From Pseudomonas sp. MWU13-2105 (lineage in GTDB: Bacteria > Pseudomonadota > Gammaproteobacteria > Pseudomonadales > Pseudomonadaceae): a stretch of 64,000 bases of DNA. Made by a program: the position numbers and the translations under genes. Below are positions 10,386 to 19,054 of this stretch, piece after piece (position 1 is the first letter of the stretch; the number at the start of each line of letters is the position of its first letter). The notes below the pieces were generated by a model. The model was not told the DNA's origin, made no database searches, and saw only the letters and a program-made list of their open reading frames with translations. The stretch lies in contig NZ_JALLIY010000001.1 of assembly GCF_023242315.1 (NCBI RefSeq), positions 496,001-560,000 on the forward strand, in the 5' to 3' direction.

Positions 10386-10829
10386 TCAAAGTCCTTTCTG
10401 TAAATGAACTGCGCCGCGACCGCGCGGACGGATGCCTCTCATCAGACCGGCAATGACGAACACCAGACCGATACCACCCAGTACCCCGGGAGTGGCCCAC
10501 AATGCGGCCGGGTCATCGACGACGGCGCTACTGGCCGGCTGCTCGGGCAGGTAATACACCCGCACCGGCTGATCCTTCTGATAGCCGAAGATAAAGCCGC
10601 CCTGGGGATAGGAAATCTTTTCCCCACTGCGGGTAGCGAAGGCGATCTCAGGATGCGAACCACCGGCATTCAAGTGGCTGACGATGCCAACGGCGGTCTG
10701 TGCGTGGGCGAGGAATACGCGTCGATCAAGCGTGAGATTGACGGCAATGCCCAACAAGACAATACCAATCAGGGCAAAAAGCAGCCCCTGGAGTATCTGC
10801 CCGAGGCGTGACGGGGTGAGGTTAGCCAT
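10386..10829 (-). CDS. DUF3592-like membrane protein
   Basis: From the ATG at 10829 the product is 147 residues (MANLTPSRLGQILQGLL). It has a first membrane helix near residues 10-32 (LLFALIGIVLLGIAVNL) and a second near 118-138 (TPGVLGGIGLVFVIAGL). Between them is an extracytoplasmic beta domain with the pattern V-G-I-V, then GQ/QPVRVYYLPEQPASSAVVDDPAALW. The Y-x-P-x-x-P-x-x-A...W pattern is characteristic of DUF3592. It is the upstream member of a two-gene operon with the glycine-rich protein. Function unknown. Confidence 0.75.
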   Translation of the reverse strand: MANLTPSRLGQILQGLLFALIGIVLLGIAVNLTLDRRVFLAHAQTAVGIVSHLNAGGSHPEIAFATRSGEKISYPQGGFIFGYQKDQPVRVYYLPEQPASSAVVDDPAALWATPGVLGGIGLVFVIAGLMRGIRPRGRGAVHLQKGL

Positions 10830-10873
10830 GGCTTGTCTCGGTATTCGTCCATGAAAGAGGGCGATCAGGATAG

Positions 10874-11185
10874 CAAGAAAGCTCGGGTAAGTGCTTTGCC
10901 CCACTTACCGATGCGCCCGGTACGGACGATAACGCCATCACCCTTGATGCCGCGTTGGAAAGCGATGGCGAACGCTACGCCTGGGCATCGCATTATCTGG
11001 GTGAGATGGGCAAGGCGCTGATCGATGACTTGACACAGGGAATGCTACGCGGAGCGTCAATGTAAACAGGTGATATCCCGGATGGCGCCGGTTTTGCGGT
11101 GGGGGTTGGCAGGCTCGCAGCGCCCACTTCAACCGCAGAGAACGTGCTTTCCAACAGGCGCCCTGTGACCGTGAATAACCGCTGA
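10874..11185 (+). pseudogene. Degraded open frame, unidentified; possibly gene remnants upstream of the Fic locus
   Basis: Reading frame 2 is open from 10874 to 11185 apart from one TAA at 11063-11065. The first part reads like real protein (LDAALESDGERYAWASHYLG...GKALIDDLTQ). The second part (GFAVGVGRLAAPTS...NRRPVTV) ends at TGA 11183. There is no good start codon with a ribosome site, and an inverted repeat (GGTAAGTG/CACTTACC, 10886-10909) lies inside the beginning. It may be the 3' ends of two lost genes. I could not assign a family, and coding status is uncertain. Confidence 0.35.
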
Positions 11186-11246
11186 CAGAATAGTTTGGTA
11201 GCTAGCTGAAATGAGCTCATTATGAGCTGATATCAGAACCTCCCAC

Positions 11247-12295
11247 ATGGCCAACGCATCCGACGATCTCATCGCTGTCCTTCAAGGCCGCAATCCCTGG
11301 ATCAGCTCCCAGACCTCGTTGCTACCAACCTCACTCGCCACGACCCTGATGGAAGAAGGACGCATGCGCGGCCAGCAACCTGCAGGCACCTAGGCGCGCA
11401 AGGTCCTGGAACCCCTGCTTATCGAGCTGTCCTGGTCCTCTTCGCGCCTGGAGGGCAACCGCTACTCATTGCTCGCCACCGAGGAGCTGTTCAAGAGTGG
11501 CGCCACCGGTGGCGACCTGGATGCCGTGATGCTGCTCAACCACAAGACAGCCATCGAGTTCATGGTCGATGCGGTCCCCGCCTACGGCTTGACCACTCCG
11601 GTGATCCAGAACCTGCACGCACTGCTGATGCAGGATCTGCTGGCCGACTCCAGCAGCCTGGGCAGCATTCGCCAGAAAGTCGTCAATATCAGCGATACCA
11701 CCTACCTGCCCAGCCAGGTCCCTTCCCCCCTCGGCGAAATGCTCGAATCCATCCTGGAGAAGGCCCGGCAAATCAAGAACCCGGTCGAGTCCGCCTTCTT
11801 CCTGTGGGTCAACCTGGCCTATCTGCAACCTTTCGACGACGGCAACAAACGCACCAGCCGTCTGGCGGCCAACGTCCCGCTGATGCTGTACAACAACGCG
11901 CCATTGTCCTTTCTGGATGTGGATGTGGCGGATTATGCGCACACCATGATGGGAGTCTATGAACACCTGGAGTATCACTGGCCGCGGATCTGTTCGAGTG
12001 GGTTTATCGCCGCTCGATCAGGAAATACGAAGCGACCCTGGAAGCCATGGGCAGGCCCGACCCCGTCAGGGTGCAATTCAGGGAAGCGTTGAACGAATCC
12101 ATTGGCGCCATTGTGCGTGACGGCAAGACTTGCGAAGAGGCAATCACCGACTTGTCGCTGCCCCCTGATCAGCTGCAACTACTCCGTCCGCTGCTGATGG
12201 ACGAACTCAAGGTGCTCGGTGTCTTCAACTGCGCGCGCTACCGGTTCACGATGAAGCAGACCGAGAACTGGATCAATGCCGGCCGCCCCTTGTAA
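11247..12295 (+). pseudogene. Fic-domain protein gene, disrupted by a nonsense codon and a frameshift
   Basis: Conceptual translation from ATG 11247 gives an N-terminal Fic-associated region, stopped by TAG at 11391-11393. The same frame then continues through an inhibitory-helix-type motif (S-S-R-L-E-G, the S/TxxxEG pattern) and a Fic core LQPFDDGNKRTSR. Near 11980-11987 the frame must shift by one base to continue as DLFEWVYRRSIRKYEATLEAMG and a C-terminal winged-helix-like part ending NWINAGRPL at 12295. Intact Fic enzymes transfer AMP or other groups onto target proteins. The histidine of the HxFx(D/E)GN motif is glutamine here. With two lesions the gene is most likely non-functional, unless one lesion is a sequencing error. 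Confidence 0.85.
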
Positions 12296-12389
12296 CGACG
12301 AGCTCGCAAGCCAGTGAGATCGGCCAGTTGCACGGACCAGCATACATAGCGCGATCCGCCCCCCCCACCAGTCGGCGTAACCGACGCCA

Positions 12390-13439
12390 TTACGCCAACG
12401 CCACTTCCACCCTGTTGCGCCCGGCCGACTTGCCCTCGTAGAGCGCCCGATCGGCCCGGGCAATGGCGTTACTGAGCGCCTCTTGAGCGCGATACTGCGT
12501 AATGCCGATGGACAGGGTCACGCTGACTTTATGCTCGTCACTGTCAATCACCAACGCCTGGATCGCCTTGCGTATGCGCTCCGCGATTGCCGCCGCCTGC
12601 TCAAGATCGGTTTCCGGCAATATCGCCAGGAACTCTTCGCCACCCCAGCGGCCAATATAATCCTGTTCGCGCATTGAGCTATCGAGCAAGTCGCTCACGG
12701 CATTGAGCACCCGGTCCCCCACATCGTGGCCATACTGATCATTGATGTGCTTGAAGTGATCGATATCCATCAACATCAAGGTCAGGTTGCTGGGGCATCG
12801 ATGGTGCCGCTCCAGCGCCTTCTCGGTCAGCGCAATCATGTGCCGGCGATTGAACAGGCCCGTCAGGGAGTCGGTCGTTGCCATCCGCGCCAGGCTCTTG
12901 TGCGCGCGGGTCACAGTGATCACATAGAACAGCGCCAGGTAGCTGAACATGCAGAACACCACGGTCAGGTTGAAAACATGCACCCCCAACAAGGCATTGG
13001 AGGAAATCGGTTGCAGCGGCGGGATGTACCACATGAGCACATCCAGCCCCACATAGTAGGCCCACAGGCAAGCGGCGAGGGTCCAGGCGCCGCGGGGGCG
13101 CATGGTCACGAACAGGGCCGGTATGAACATCAGCAGGAAATAGTGAAAGCCACTTTCCCAGCCAATCAGCACGGTTCCCAGCCCGGCATGCACCAGCACT
13201 TCAGTGCGGATCAGCAGGATCGCCAGCCGATTCCGCCGCTGGCTGAACGCACGATAGGCATAGACATACATGGCCACGCTGATCACGTTGACCCAGGCCA
13301 GGATGGGTGAGCCCAGCATGAGGAAAATAAACAGGAAAGCGACATCAACCGCGCCAGCCAACTGGCAGCAACGCATGGAAAGCTGCCAGAACTCGGGACG
13401 GGCATACTGCTTGTGTGGATTTTCCGGGGGCACTGGCAT
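12390..13439 (-). CDS. Membrane-bound diguanylate cyclase (GGDEF)
   Basis: A 349-residue protein with about five or six membrane helices in residues 25-190 and a C-terminal GGDEF domain. The domain carries DSLTGLFNRRHM, MDIDHFKHINDQYGH (metal/substrate Asp residues) and the active-site motif GGEEF, an accepted active variant. It ends with ADRALYEGKSAGRNRVE. There is no RxxD inhibitory site at the expected place ahead of GGEEF. The predicted role is c-di-GMP synthesis in response to a membrane-sensed signal. It is monocistronic, with the chemoreceptor gene located upstream on the same strand. Confidence 0.92.
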   Translation of the reverse strand: MPVPPENPHKQYARPEFWQLSMRCCQLAGAVDVAFLFIFLMLGSPILAWVNVISVAMYVYAYRAFSQRRNRLAILLIRTEVLVHAGLGTVLIGWESGFHYFLLMFIPALFVTMRPRGAWTLAACLWAYYVGLDVLMWYIPPLQPISSNALLGVHVFNLTVVFCMFSYLALFYVITVTRAHKSLARMATTDSLTGLFNRRHMIALTEKALERHHRCPSNLTLMLMDIDHFKHINDQYGHDVGDRVLNAVSDLLDSSMREQDYIGRWGGEEFLAILPETDLEQAAAIAERIRKAIQALVIDSDEHKVSVTLSIGITQYRAQEALSNAIARADRALYEGKSAGRNRVEVALA

Positions 13440-13534
13440 CGAACCTGTTACCTCAAGTTCCGGTTGTGAGTCCCGGTTTTACTTAGGCTGACTACCTGAT
13501 AACCGGTAGCCAGGGAGCGACTGAAGTGTAGTGA

Positions 13535-13562
13535 ATCGCCGGGCTGTCAGCTACCCGGCGAT
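13535..13562 (-). terminator. Inverted repeat after the chemoreceptor gene
   Basis: A 9-bp perfect stem (ATCGCCGGG at 13535-13543, CCCGGCGAT at 13554-13562, 10-nt loop) lying 13 bp beyond the stop of the leftward chemoreceptor. The following T tract is weak, so termination is plausible but not certain. Confidence 0.5.
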
Positions 13563-13574
13563 AGCATAATGCCG

Positions 13575-15515
13575 CTATGACTTGAAGCGCCCCACCAGCC
13601 CGTTCAGTTCATCCGAGAGGTGCGAAAGCCGACCGGAGTCTGCTTGCGCGGAACTGGCCAGGTTTTCGACCAACTGCGCCTCGTCGTAGATCTGCTGGAT
13701 ATGCCGATTAATCTCCTCGGCGACACTGTGCTGCTCCTCCGCCGCCGCCGATATCTGCAAGTTCTGATCGCGGATTTCATTGACCGACAACTGAATGCCT
13801 TCAAAGCTGTCACGGGCGCTCTCGATCGAGGACACACTGGCGCGCGACAGGTCCAGGCAACTTTCCATCTTCTGCGAGACTTCCTGGGTCTTGCTGCCGA
13901 GGGCGTTGAGCAACTGGTCGATTTCCCCGGTGGAGTCAGACGTGCGCTTGGCCAGGGCCCTGACCTCATCCGCCACCACGGCAAACCCCCGGCCCTGGTC
14001 TCCCGCCCTGGCCGCCTCGATCGCCGCGTTCAGCGCCAGCAGATTGGTCTGCTCGGCGATGGCGCGGATGGTCCCGAGAATCTGGTTGATGTCGCGGCTG
14101 CCCGCTTCCAGTTCGAGCATGGCCTGGGAAGACTCGCTCAAACGCCGCCCGAGGCGGTTGACGTTCTGGGTGGTCAACTCGATCTGCTGTTTGCCTTCGG
14201 CCACACGCTGGTGTCCGCTCTCCGCGGAGTTGGCGGCCGTGCTACAGGAGCGGGCCACTTCGTTGGCGGTAGCGACCATTTCGTTGAACGCCGTGGACAC
14301 CAACTCCACCGCTTCACGCTGACGACCGGCCGCCTGGTTCATATTGCTGGCCACCTCGCTGTTGACCCGTGAAGCATCCTGCAGGTTGGTCGAAGCGGCG
14401 CCGATACGCTGGATCAACTGGCGGATCGCGGCAAGAAACTTGTTGAACCAGCCGGCCAGCTCAGCGGTTTCGTCCTTGCCCTGTACCTTGAGATCGCGGC
14501 GCAGATCGCCCTCACCCTCGGCAATCGACTGCAAGCCGGTGCTGACCTGGCCGATCGGCTTGACAATCACCTTGGCGAACGCCGCGGCGAGCAAGGCAAA
14601 AAGCAGCACCAGCACGACCACGATCCCTGCCGTCAGGTAGGTCATGCGTGTGGCCGCGCCCATGACTTCGCCGTACTCGATCAGACCGACATAACGCCAA
14701 CCCAGGCCGGGCGATGTCCAGATATTGGCCATGTACCTGACCCCGTTGATCTGCACCTCGGTGGAGCCCTGCTGGGTGGCCGCCAGTTTGGCGTAGGGCT
14801 CGCCCAGGTCCTTGAGCGGCTTGAAGTTATGCGCGGCATCACGCGGATCGACCAGCACCGTGCCGTCCTCGATCAGCATCACGTAGCCGCTTTCGCCAAG
14901 CTTGATGCTTTTAACCAGCTCGGTGAGGTTTTTCAGCGAAACGCTGACAACAAACACGCCCTTGGCCTTACCCGCGTCATCGAGTATTGCCCGGGCACTG
15001 CCGACCAGCGCCACGGCGTCCTTGTCATAGTAGTACGCGGGTGTTCGCACCGCTTTGCCGGGGCTGGCCATGGCGGCCTTGTACCAGGGCCGCGCGCGCG
15101 GGTCGTAGCTCGACAGCTGCGGGTCGTCCGGCCATTTGGCATAGCTGCCGTCTTCCAGGCCAATGGAGAGGATCGCCGCGGCAGGGTGCGTCGAGCCATA
15201 ACGCGCAAACAAATCGATGACCTGCCGGGCGGCCGGCGGCATCGGCTGGCTGGCGGCATCGGCAGTCTCATAGTGCTTGAGGCTGGTAACCGACTTGTAT
15301 ACAGGATCAGTCGCCATCTGATCGACGTTCTGCTGAGTTCCGTCGAAAAACTGCCGGATATTGCCGTCGATCTGGCGTATCTCACGGGTGCTGCCATCAA
15401 TAAACTGATCGACCGCCTGAGAGCGAATATTCAATACCGATATCACCGCCACCAGGCTTACCGGGATGAAGGCGACCAACACAAAGGCGAGAACGAGCTT
15501 GTTTTTTATCTTCAT
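13575..15515 (-). CDS. Methyl-accepting chemotaxis protein with dCache ligand domain
   Basis: A 646-residue transmembrane chemoreceptor. TM1 is at residues 7-29, a periplasmic double-Cache domain follows to about 280, TM2 lies near 285-310, then HAMP and a signalling domain with the invariant hairpin tip [32 protein letters not shown]. The Cache pocket has Y-x4-R-x-W-Y (within [12 protein letters not shown]), matching most of the known amino-acid-binding motif. The aspartate that normally completes it appears to be replaced by Ser ([12 protein letters not shown]). The ATG at 15515 ([11 protein letters not shown]) is preferred over one five codons upstream because it starts right at the basic residues before TM1. 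Confidence 0.92.
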   Translation of the reverse strand: MKIKNKLVLAFVLVAFIPVSLVAVISVLNIRSQAVDQFIDGSTREIRQIDGNIRQFFDGTQQNVDQMATDPVYKSVTSLKHYETADAASQPMPPAARQVIDLFARYGSTHPAAAILSIGLEDGSYAKWPDDPQLSSYDPRARPWYKAAMASPGKAVRTPAYYYDKDAVALVGSARAILDDAGKAKGVFVVSVSLKNLTELVKSIKLGESGYVMLIEDGTVLVDPRDAAHNFKPLKDLGEPYAKLAATQQGSTEVQINGVRYMANIWTSPGLGWRYVGLIEYGEVMGAATRMTYLTAGIVVVLVLLFALLAAAFAKVIVKPIGQVSTGLQSIAEGEGDLRRDLKVQGKDETAELAGWFNKFLAAIRQLIQRIGAASTNLQDASRVNSEVASNMNQAAGRQREAVELVSTAFNEMVATANEVARSCSTAANSAESGHQRVAEGKQQIELTTQNVNRLGRRLSESSQAMLELEAGSRDINQILGTIRAIAEQTNLLALNAAIEAARAGDQGRGFAVVADEVRALAKRTSDSTGEIDQLLNALGSKTQEVSQKMESCLDLSRASVSSIESARDSFEGIQLSVNEIRDQNLQISAAAEEQHSVAEEINRHIQQIYDEAQLVENLASSAQADSGRLSHLSDELNGLVGRFKS

Positions 15516-15704
15516 TGTAACGATCACCATCCGAGGAAATGCGGTGCGAATGGCCAGACTACACGGACAAATAGCGATTTGCCACTGCGCCCGCCTCGTT
15601 GATCTGGCGGCATATCCGCCGATTTTTCGTATACAAAACAGCTAGATATTGTTTTTAGCAAAGATGCAGAGCCGCAGGCTTCTATCAGCCTGTCGCGACA
15701 GGAG

Positions 15705-15728
15705 TGAGCTGATTCCGGTATCAGCTCA
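15705..15728. repeat. Perfect 9-bp inverted repeat, TGAGCTGAT/ATCAGCTCA
   Basis: Arms at 15705-15713 and 15720-15728 with a 6-bp spacer, followed by another half-like copy (ATCAGCTCA variant) at about 15730-15738. It lies between the chemoreceptor start and the SDR stop. It could be an operator for the chemoreceptor gene or a factor-independent stop for the SDR transcript. There is no T run. Confidence 0.45.
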
Positions 15729-15747
15729 AATCAGCTCAGCAAAAGGC

Positions 15748-16530
15748 CTACACCCAACCACCATCGACGATGAAGTTTTGCGCCGAGCACATGGACGATG
15801 CCGCCGAAGCCAGGAAAAGCGCCATGTTGGCGATATGCGAAGGTTCCACGCTACCCGGCAGGCATTGGCTGCGACTGATCAACTCCCGGGCGGCATCATC
15901 CACCCAGAGCGCCAGCTGCTTTTCTGTCATCACCCAGCCAGGAACCAGGGTGTTGACCCTGATGCGCCACGGCCCCAACTCCCGTGCCAAGGCCCGGGTC
16001 ATACCGTGGGTCGCCGCTTTGCTGGCCGCGTAGACCGGATAGCCGCTGGAGGCCATCATCCAGCCAATGGAGCCCAAATTGATGATCGCGCCCTCCCCGG
16101 CGGCCTTCATCATCGGCACCACCGCCCGGGCGGCAAAAAAAGCATGCTTCAGATTGACGGAAACCAGCTTGTCGAATGTCTCCGAGTCAACTTCATCCAA
16201 GGTATGCCGGACATCATTGGCGGCATTGTTGACCAGGACCGTCACCGGCCCCAGGGTTTGCGCAAAGCGCCCGATCGCTTCTCTATAAGCGACCTCGTCA
16301 GTGATATCGCAGTGAGCGAACTCGACCCTATGGCCCTCGGCCAACAACCGGGCCGCCAGCCGTTCGCCCTGGCTCTTGGCCATATCCACAAATGCAACCT
16401 TGGCTCCCTGCCGTGCAAAGGCGCACACCATGGCTTCGCCAATCCCTGAAGCCCCACCGGAAATCAGCACGGTTTTATTTTCCAGGTCCGCGTACACGGC
16501 CTGCGGGCCGGCGTCCGTTTCGTTATTCAT
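15748..16530 (-). CDS. SDR oxidoreductase, probable L-arabinose/D-galactose 1-dehydrogenase
   Basis: A 260-residue classical short-chain dehydrogenase. The cofactor loop is GGASGIGEAM (residues 25-34), NNAAN is the conserved structural motif, the catalytic Ser lies in NLGSIGW, and Y-A-A-S-K holds the catalytic Tyr/Lys. The C-terminal FIVDGGW is typical. The acidic residue after beta-2 (FVDMAKS) suggests NAD preference. Its divergent neighbour is an aldose 1-epimerase, and the arabinose importer, lactonase and dehydratase genes follow. That context makes oxidation of an aldose to its lactone the best guess. The substrate cannot be read from sequence. Confidence 0.8.
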   Translation of the reverse strand: MNNETDAGPQAVYADLENKTVLISGGASGIGEAMVCAFARQGAKVAFVDMAKSQGERLAARLLAEGHRVEFAHCDITDEVAYREAIGRFAQTLGPVTVLVNNAANDVRHTLDEVDSETFDKLVSVNLKHAFFAARAVVPMMKAAGEGAIINLGSIGWMMASSGYPVYAASKAATHGMTRALARELGPWRIRVNTLVPGWVMTEKQLALWVDDAARELISRSQCLPGSVEPSHIANMALFLASAASSMCSAQNFIVDGGWV

Positions 16531-16697
16531 CTGACGGTTACTCCACAGTAAGCATTTCGATTCAAGCAGTTGGACTCAAGGCGTGCCCGGACACGAATGG
16601 ATCACTTTAGCCAAGCCACCAATTAGTCTTATTTTATATTGCAAAATCGACATTACAGGCTATAAATTTGTGGGCATTTTGGCAAATTATCGCAAAT

Positions 16698-16708
16698 TAG
16701 TAGAACTA
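16698..16708. promoter_or_regulatory. Candidate FadR-family operator (TAGT-AGA-ACTA) before galM
   Basis: The site TAGTAGAACTA fits the FadR-subfamily GntR consensus TNGTNNNACNA and has perfect 4-bp arms. It lies 32 bp upstream of the galM ATG, in the divergent SDR/galM gap. It shares 10 of 13 positions with the palindrome at 26679-26691. A weaker half-site (TAGTCTTATTT) is at 16624-16634. Confidence 0.5.
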
Positions 16709-16740
16709 TTTAACCAAACAACAATAAAAGGAGTTCAACC

Positions 16741-17889
16741 ATGCGACAATCCCGATACCTGCTTTCCGGCCTAGGTCTTTCCCTGATGATCAGCAGCTTC
16801 GGCGTCCAGGCTGGCGGCCTGTCCAGCGAACACAAAGCGTTTGGCAAAACCCATGATGGGACCGCCATCGAACAATATGTGTTGCGTAACAGCCATGGTC
16901 TGCAAGCCACGGTCATTACCTACGGCGGCGTTCTGCAATCGTTGAAAGTACCGGACAAAAACGGCAAGTTCGATGACGTGGTGCTGGGCTTTGACGATGT
17001 CCAGGGCTATCAGAGCGGCAAGGCATTTTTCGGCGCAACCATCGGACGCTACGGTAATCGCCTGGCCAAGGGCGCGTTCGAACTGGATGGCCGACGTTAC
17101 CAGGTGCCGCTTAACGACGGCCCCAACTCGCTGCACGGCGGCGCCCAGGGTTTTGACAAGCGTGTCTGGAAAGCACAACCGGTCAAGAGCAAGGATTCGG
17201 TGGGCGTGAAGCTGAGCTATCTGTCGGCGGACGGCGAAATGGGTTTTCCCGGCAACCTGAACGTCGAGGTCACCTACAGCCTCAACGACAGCAACGAGCT
17301 GCGCATCGAGTACAAGGCCAGCACCGACAAACCCACGGTGTTGAACCTCACCAATCACAGTTACTTCAACCTCGCCGGGGCCGGTAACGGCGATGTGCTC
17401 AAACAGCTCGCGACCTTGCACGCCAGCCAGTACACCCCGGTCAATGGCACGCTGATTCCAACCGGTGAGCTGGCTCCGGTCGCCGGCACGCCGATGGACT
17501 TTCGCCAACCGACCGCGATCGGTCAGCACATCAGGGATGATCATCCGCAGCTCAAATTCGCCGAGCCGAAACAGGGTGGTTTTGACTTCAACTGGGTCCT
17601 GGATACCAAGGGTGACGTCAGCCAGCTCGCCGCCGACGTGCGCGACCCGCAATCCGGCCGGCGCTTGCAGCTCTATACCAGCGAGCCCGGAGTGCAGTTC
17701 TACACCAGCAACTTCCTCGACGGCACGGTCAAGGGCAAGGCAGGCAAGACCTACGCCCACTGGGGTGCGTTCACCCTGGAGACACAGCACTATCCCGACT
17801 CGCCGAACCAGCCGGGCTTCCCGACAACGCGGTTGGACCCAGGCCAGACGTATACCCAGAGCACCGTCCTGAAGTTCTCCGCAGACTGA
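16741..17889 (+). CDS. galM: Exported aldose 1-epimerase (mutarotase)
   Basis: Interconverts alpha and beta anomers of aldoses. The 382-residue protein has a signal peptide (MRQSRYLLSGLGLSLMISSFGVQAGG), so it acts in the periplasm. Family motifs are IGRYGNRLAKG, the LHGG substrate loop, NLTNHSYFNL with the catalytic His, and the catalytic Glu in AFTLETQHYPDSPN. It is preceded by an AGGAG ribosome site. It is divergent from the SDR gene and convergent to araH. Periplasmic mutarotation before uptake by AraFGH fits the locus, since the dehydrogenase and binding protein usually favour one anomer. Confidence 0.93.
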   Translation: MRQSRYLLSGLGLSLMISSFGVQAGGLSSEHKAFGKTHDGTAIEQYVLRNSHGLQATVITYGGVLQSLKVPDKNGKFDDVVLGFDDVQGYQSGKAFFGATIGRYGNRLAKGAFELDGRRYQVPLNDGPNSLHGGAQGFDKRVWKAQPVKSKDSVGVKLSYLSADGEMGFPGNLNVEVTYSLNDSNELRIEYKASTDKPTVLNLTNHSYFNLAGAGNGDVLKQLATLHASQYTPVNGTLIPTGELAPVAGTPMDFRQPTAIGQHIRDDHPQLKFAEPKQGGFDFNWVLDTKGDVSQLAADVRDPQSGRRLQLYTSEPGVQFYTSNFLDGTVKGKAGKTYAHWGAFTLETQHYPDSPNQPGFPTTRLDPGQTYTQSTVLKFSAD

Positions 17890-18076
17890 AGCGTACCCGC
17901 CCCCCCGGGGCGGGCCCACCTCCGGGCCGGACCCGGCCTAGACCTAGACCCACAGCTCCTACAATATCGGTGTCGGTCAGTGTCGCGGTGCCGGTGCCGG
18001 TGCCGGGCAATACCGGCGTCGAGCAACGCCGATATCAAACAATGCCCGCCCCGAGCAATGCCATGAACAACAACGC
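17890..18076. repeat. Convergent intergenic region with GC hairpin and GGTGCC-type short repeats
   Basis: A C/G inverted repeat (CCCGCCCCCCCGGGGCGGG, 17897-17915) follows galM and may end transcription. From about 17965 to 18010 there are short imperfect repeats of CGGTGTCGGT/CGGTGCC. No gene is seen. Confidence 0.5.
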
Positions 18077-19045
18077 TCAGCGTTGTTTCAAGCGGTCAAT
18101 TACCACGGCCAGCAACAAGATCGAACCCCGAATCACGTACTGATAAAACGTATCGATGTTTTTCAGGTTCATCGCATTCTCGATGATCGCCAGGATCAGC
18201 ACCCCGGCAATCACGTGCCGAATCATGCCCACCCCGCCGCTCAACGACACCCCGCCCAGCACGCAAGCGGAAATCACCGTCAATTCGAACCCCTGGCCGA
18301 TCATCGGCTGGCCGGAGGTCATGCGCGAGGCCAGGATCACCCCGGCCAGTGCGCCAATGACCCCGTGTACGGCGAAAATGATGATCTTGGTCCGATCGAC
18401 GTTGACCCCGGCCAGCAACGCTGCTTCCTGGTTGCCGCCAATGGCCATGGTGTTGCGCCCGTAGGTGGTGTAGTTCAGCAGCCAGCCAAAGAACAGGAAA
18501 CAGCCAATGGTGATCAGGATCGGCACCGGCACGCCAAACAACTGGCCATTACCGTAGATGAAGAACTGATCCTGGGACACGCCGACCGCCTTGCCATCGG
18601 CAAAGATATAGGCCAGCCCGCGTACGATCTGCATGGTCGCCAAGGTGGTAATCAGCGCGTTGACCCGTAGCTTGGCAATCACAATCCCGTTGATCAGCCC
18701 GACGAGCAGCCCCAACAGCAGCGCCGCGCCAATACCGAGCAACACACTGTCGGTGTCGCGCATCACCACCGCTGCAACGACCCCGGCACAGGCGATCACC
18801 GAGCCCACCGACAAGTCGAAATGCCCGGACGCCAGGCAATACAACATGGTGCACGCGGCGATGCCGGTGGTGGAAATCGCCAGGCCCAGGCCGCGCATGT
18901 TCAGGGGCGAGAGGAAGTTGTCGATGAGCAAGGTGCAGAGCACAAAGATCCCCAGCGCCGCCAACAGCATCGCCCAATTGTCGAGCAGGCTGCGCAGGTC
19001 CAGGGGTTTACGCGCCGTTGGTAAAGCGTTGTCTTGGATGGTCAT
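18077..19045 (-). CDS. araH: L-arabinose ABC transporter permease AraH
   Basis: A 322-residue polytopic permease of the monosaccharide ABC family. It matches AraH closely through LASGHFDLSVGSVIACAGVV, the INALITTLATMQIVRGLAY-like stretch (VNALITTLATMQIVRGLAY), GRNTMAIGGNQEAALLAGV and ILASRMTSGQPMIGQGFEL. The EAA-like cytoplasmic loop contacts AraG. The ATG at 19045 is chosen because it is preceded by GAGGTG. It follows araG by 9 bp in an araF-araG-araH operon order identical to E. coli. Confidence 0.93.
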   Translation of the reverse strand: MTIQDNALPTARKPLDLRSLLDNWAMLLAALGIFVLCTLLIDNFLSPLNMRGLGLAISTTGIAACTMLYCLASGHFDLSVGSVIACAGVVAAVVMRDTDSVLLGIGAALLLGLLVGLINGIVIAKLRVNALITTLATMQIVRGLAYIFADGKAVGVSQDQFFIYGNGQLFGVPVPILITIGCFLFFGWLLNYTTYGRNTMAIGGNQEAALLAGVNVDRTKIIIFAVHGVIGALAGVILASRMTSGQPMIGQGFELTVISACVLGGVSLSGGVGMIRHVIAGVLILAIIENAMNLKNIDTFYQYVIRGSILLLAVVIDRLKQR

Positions 19046-19054
19046 AGTCACCTC

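Noticed and set aside
17897..18010. Short GGTGCC-type repeats as a CRISPR or tandem-repeat locus
   Set aside because: Units are only 6-10 bp, imperfect and without spacers; low-complexity sequence explains them better.
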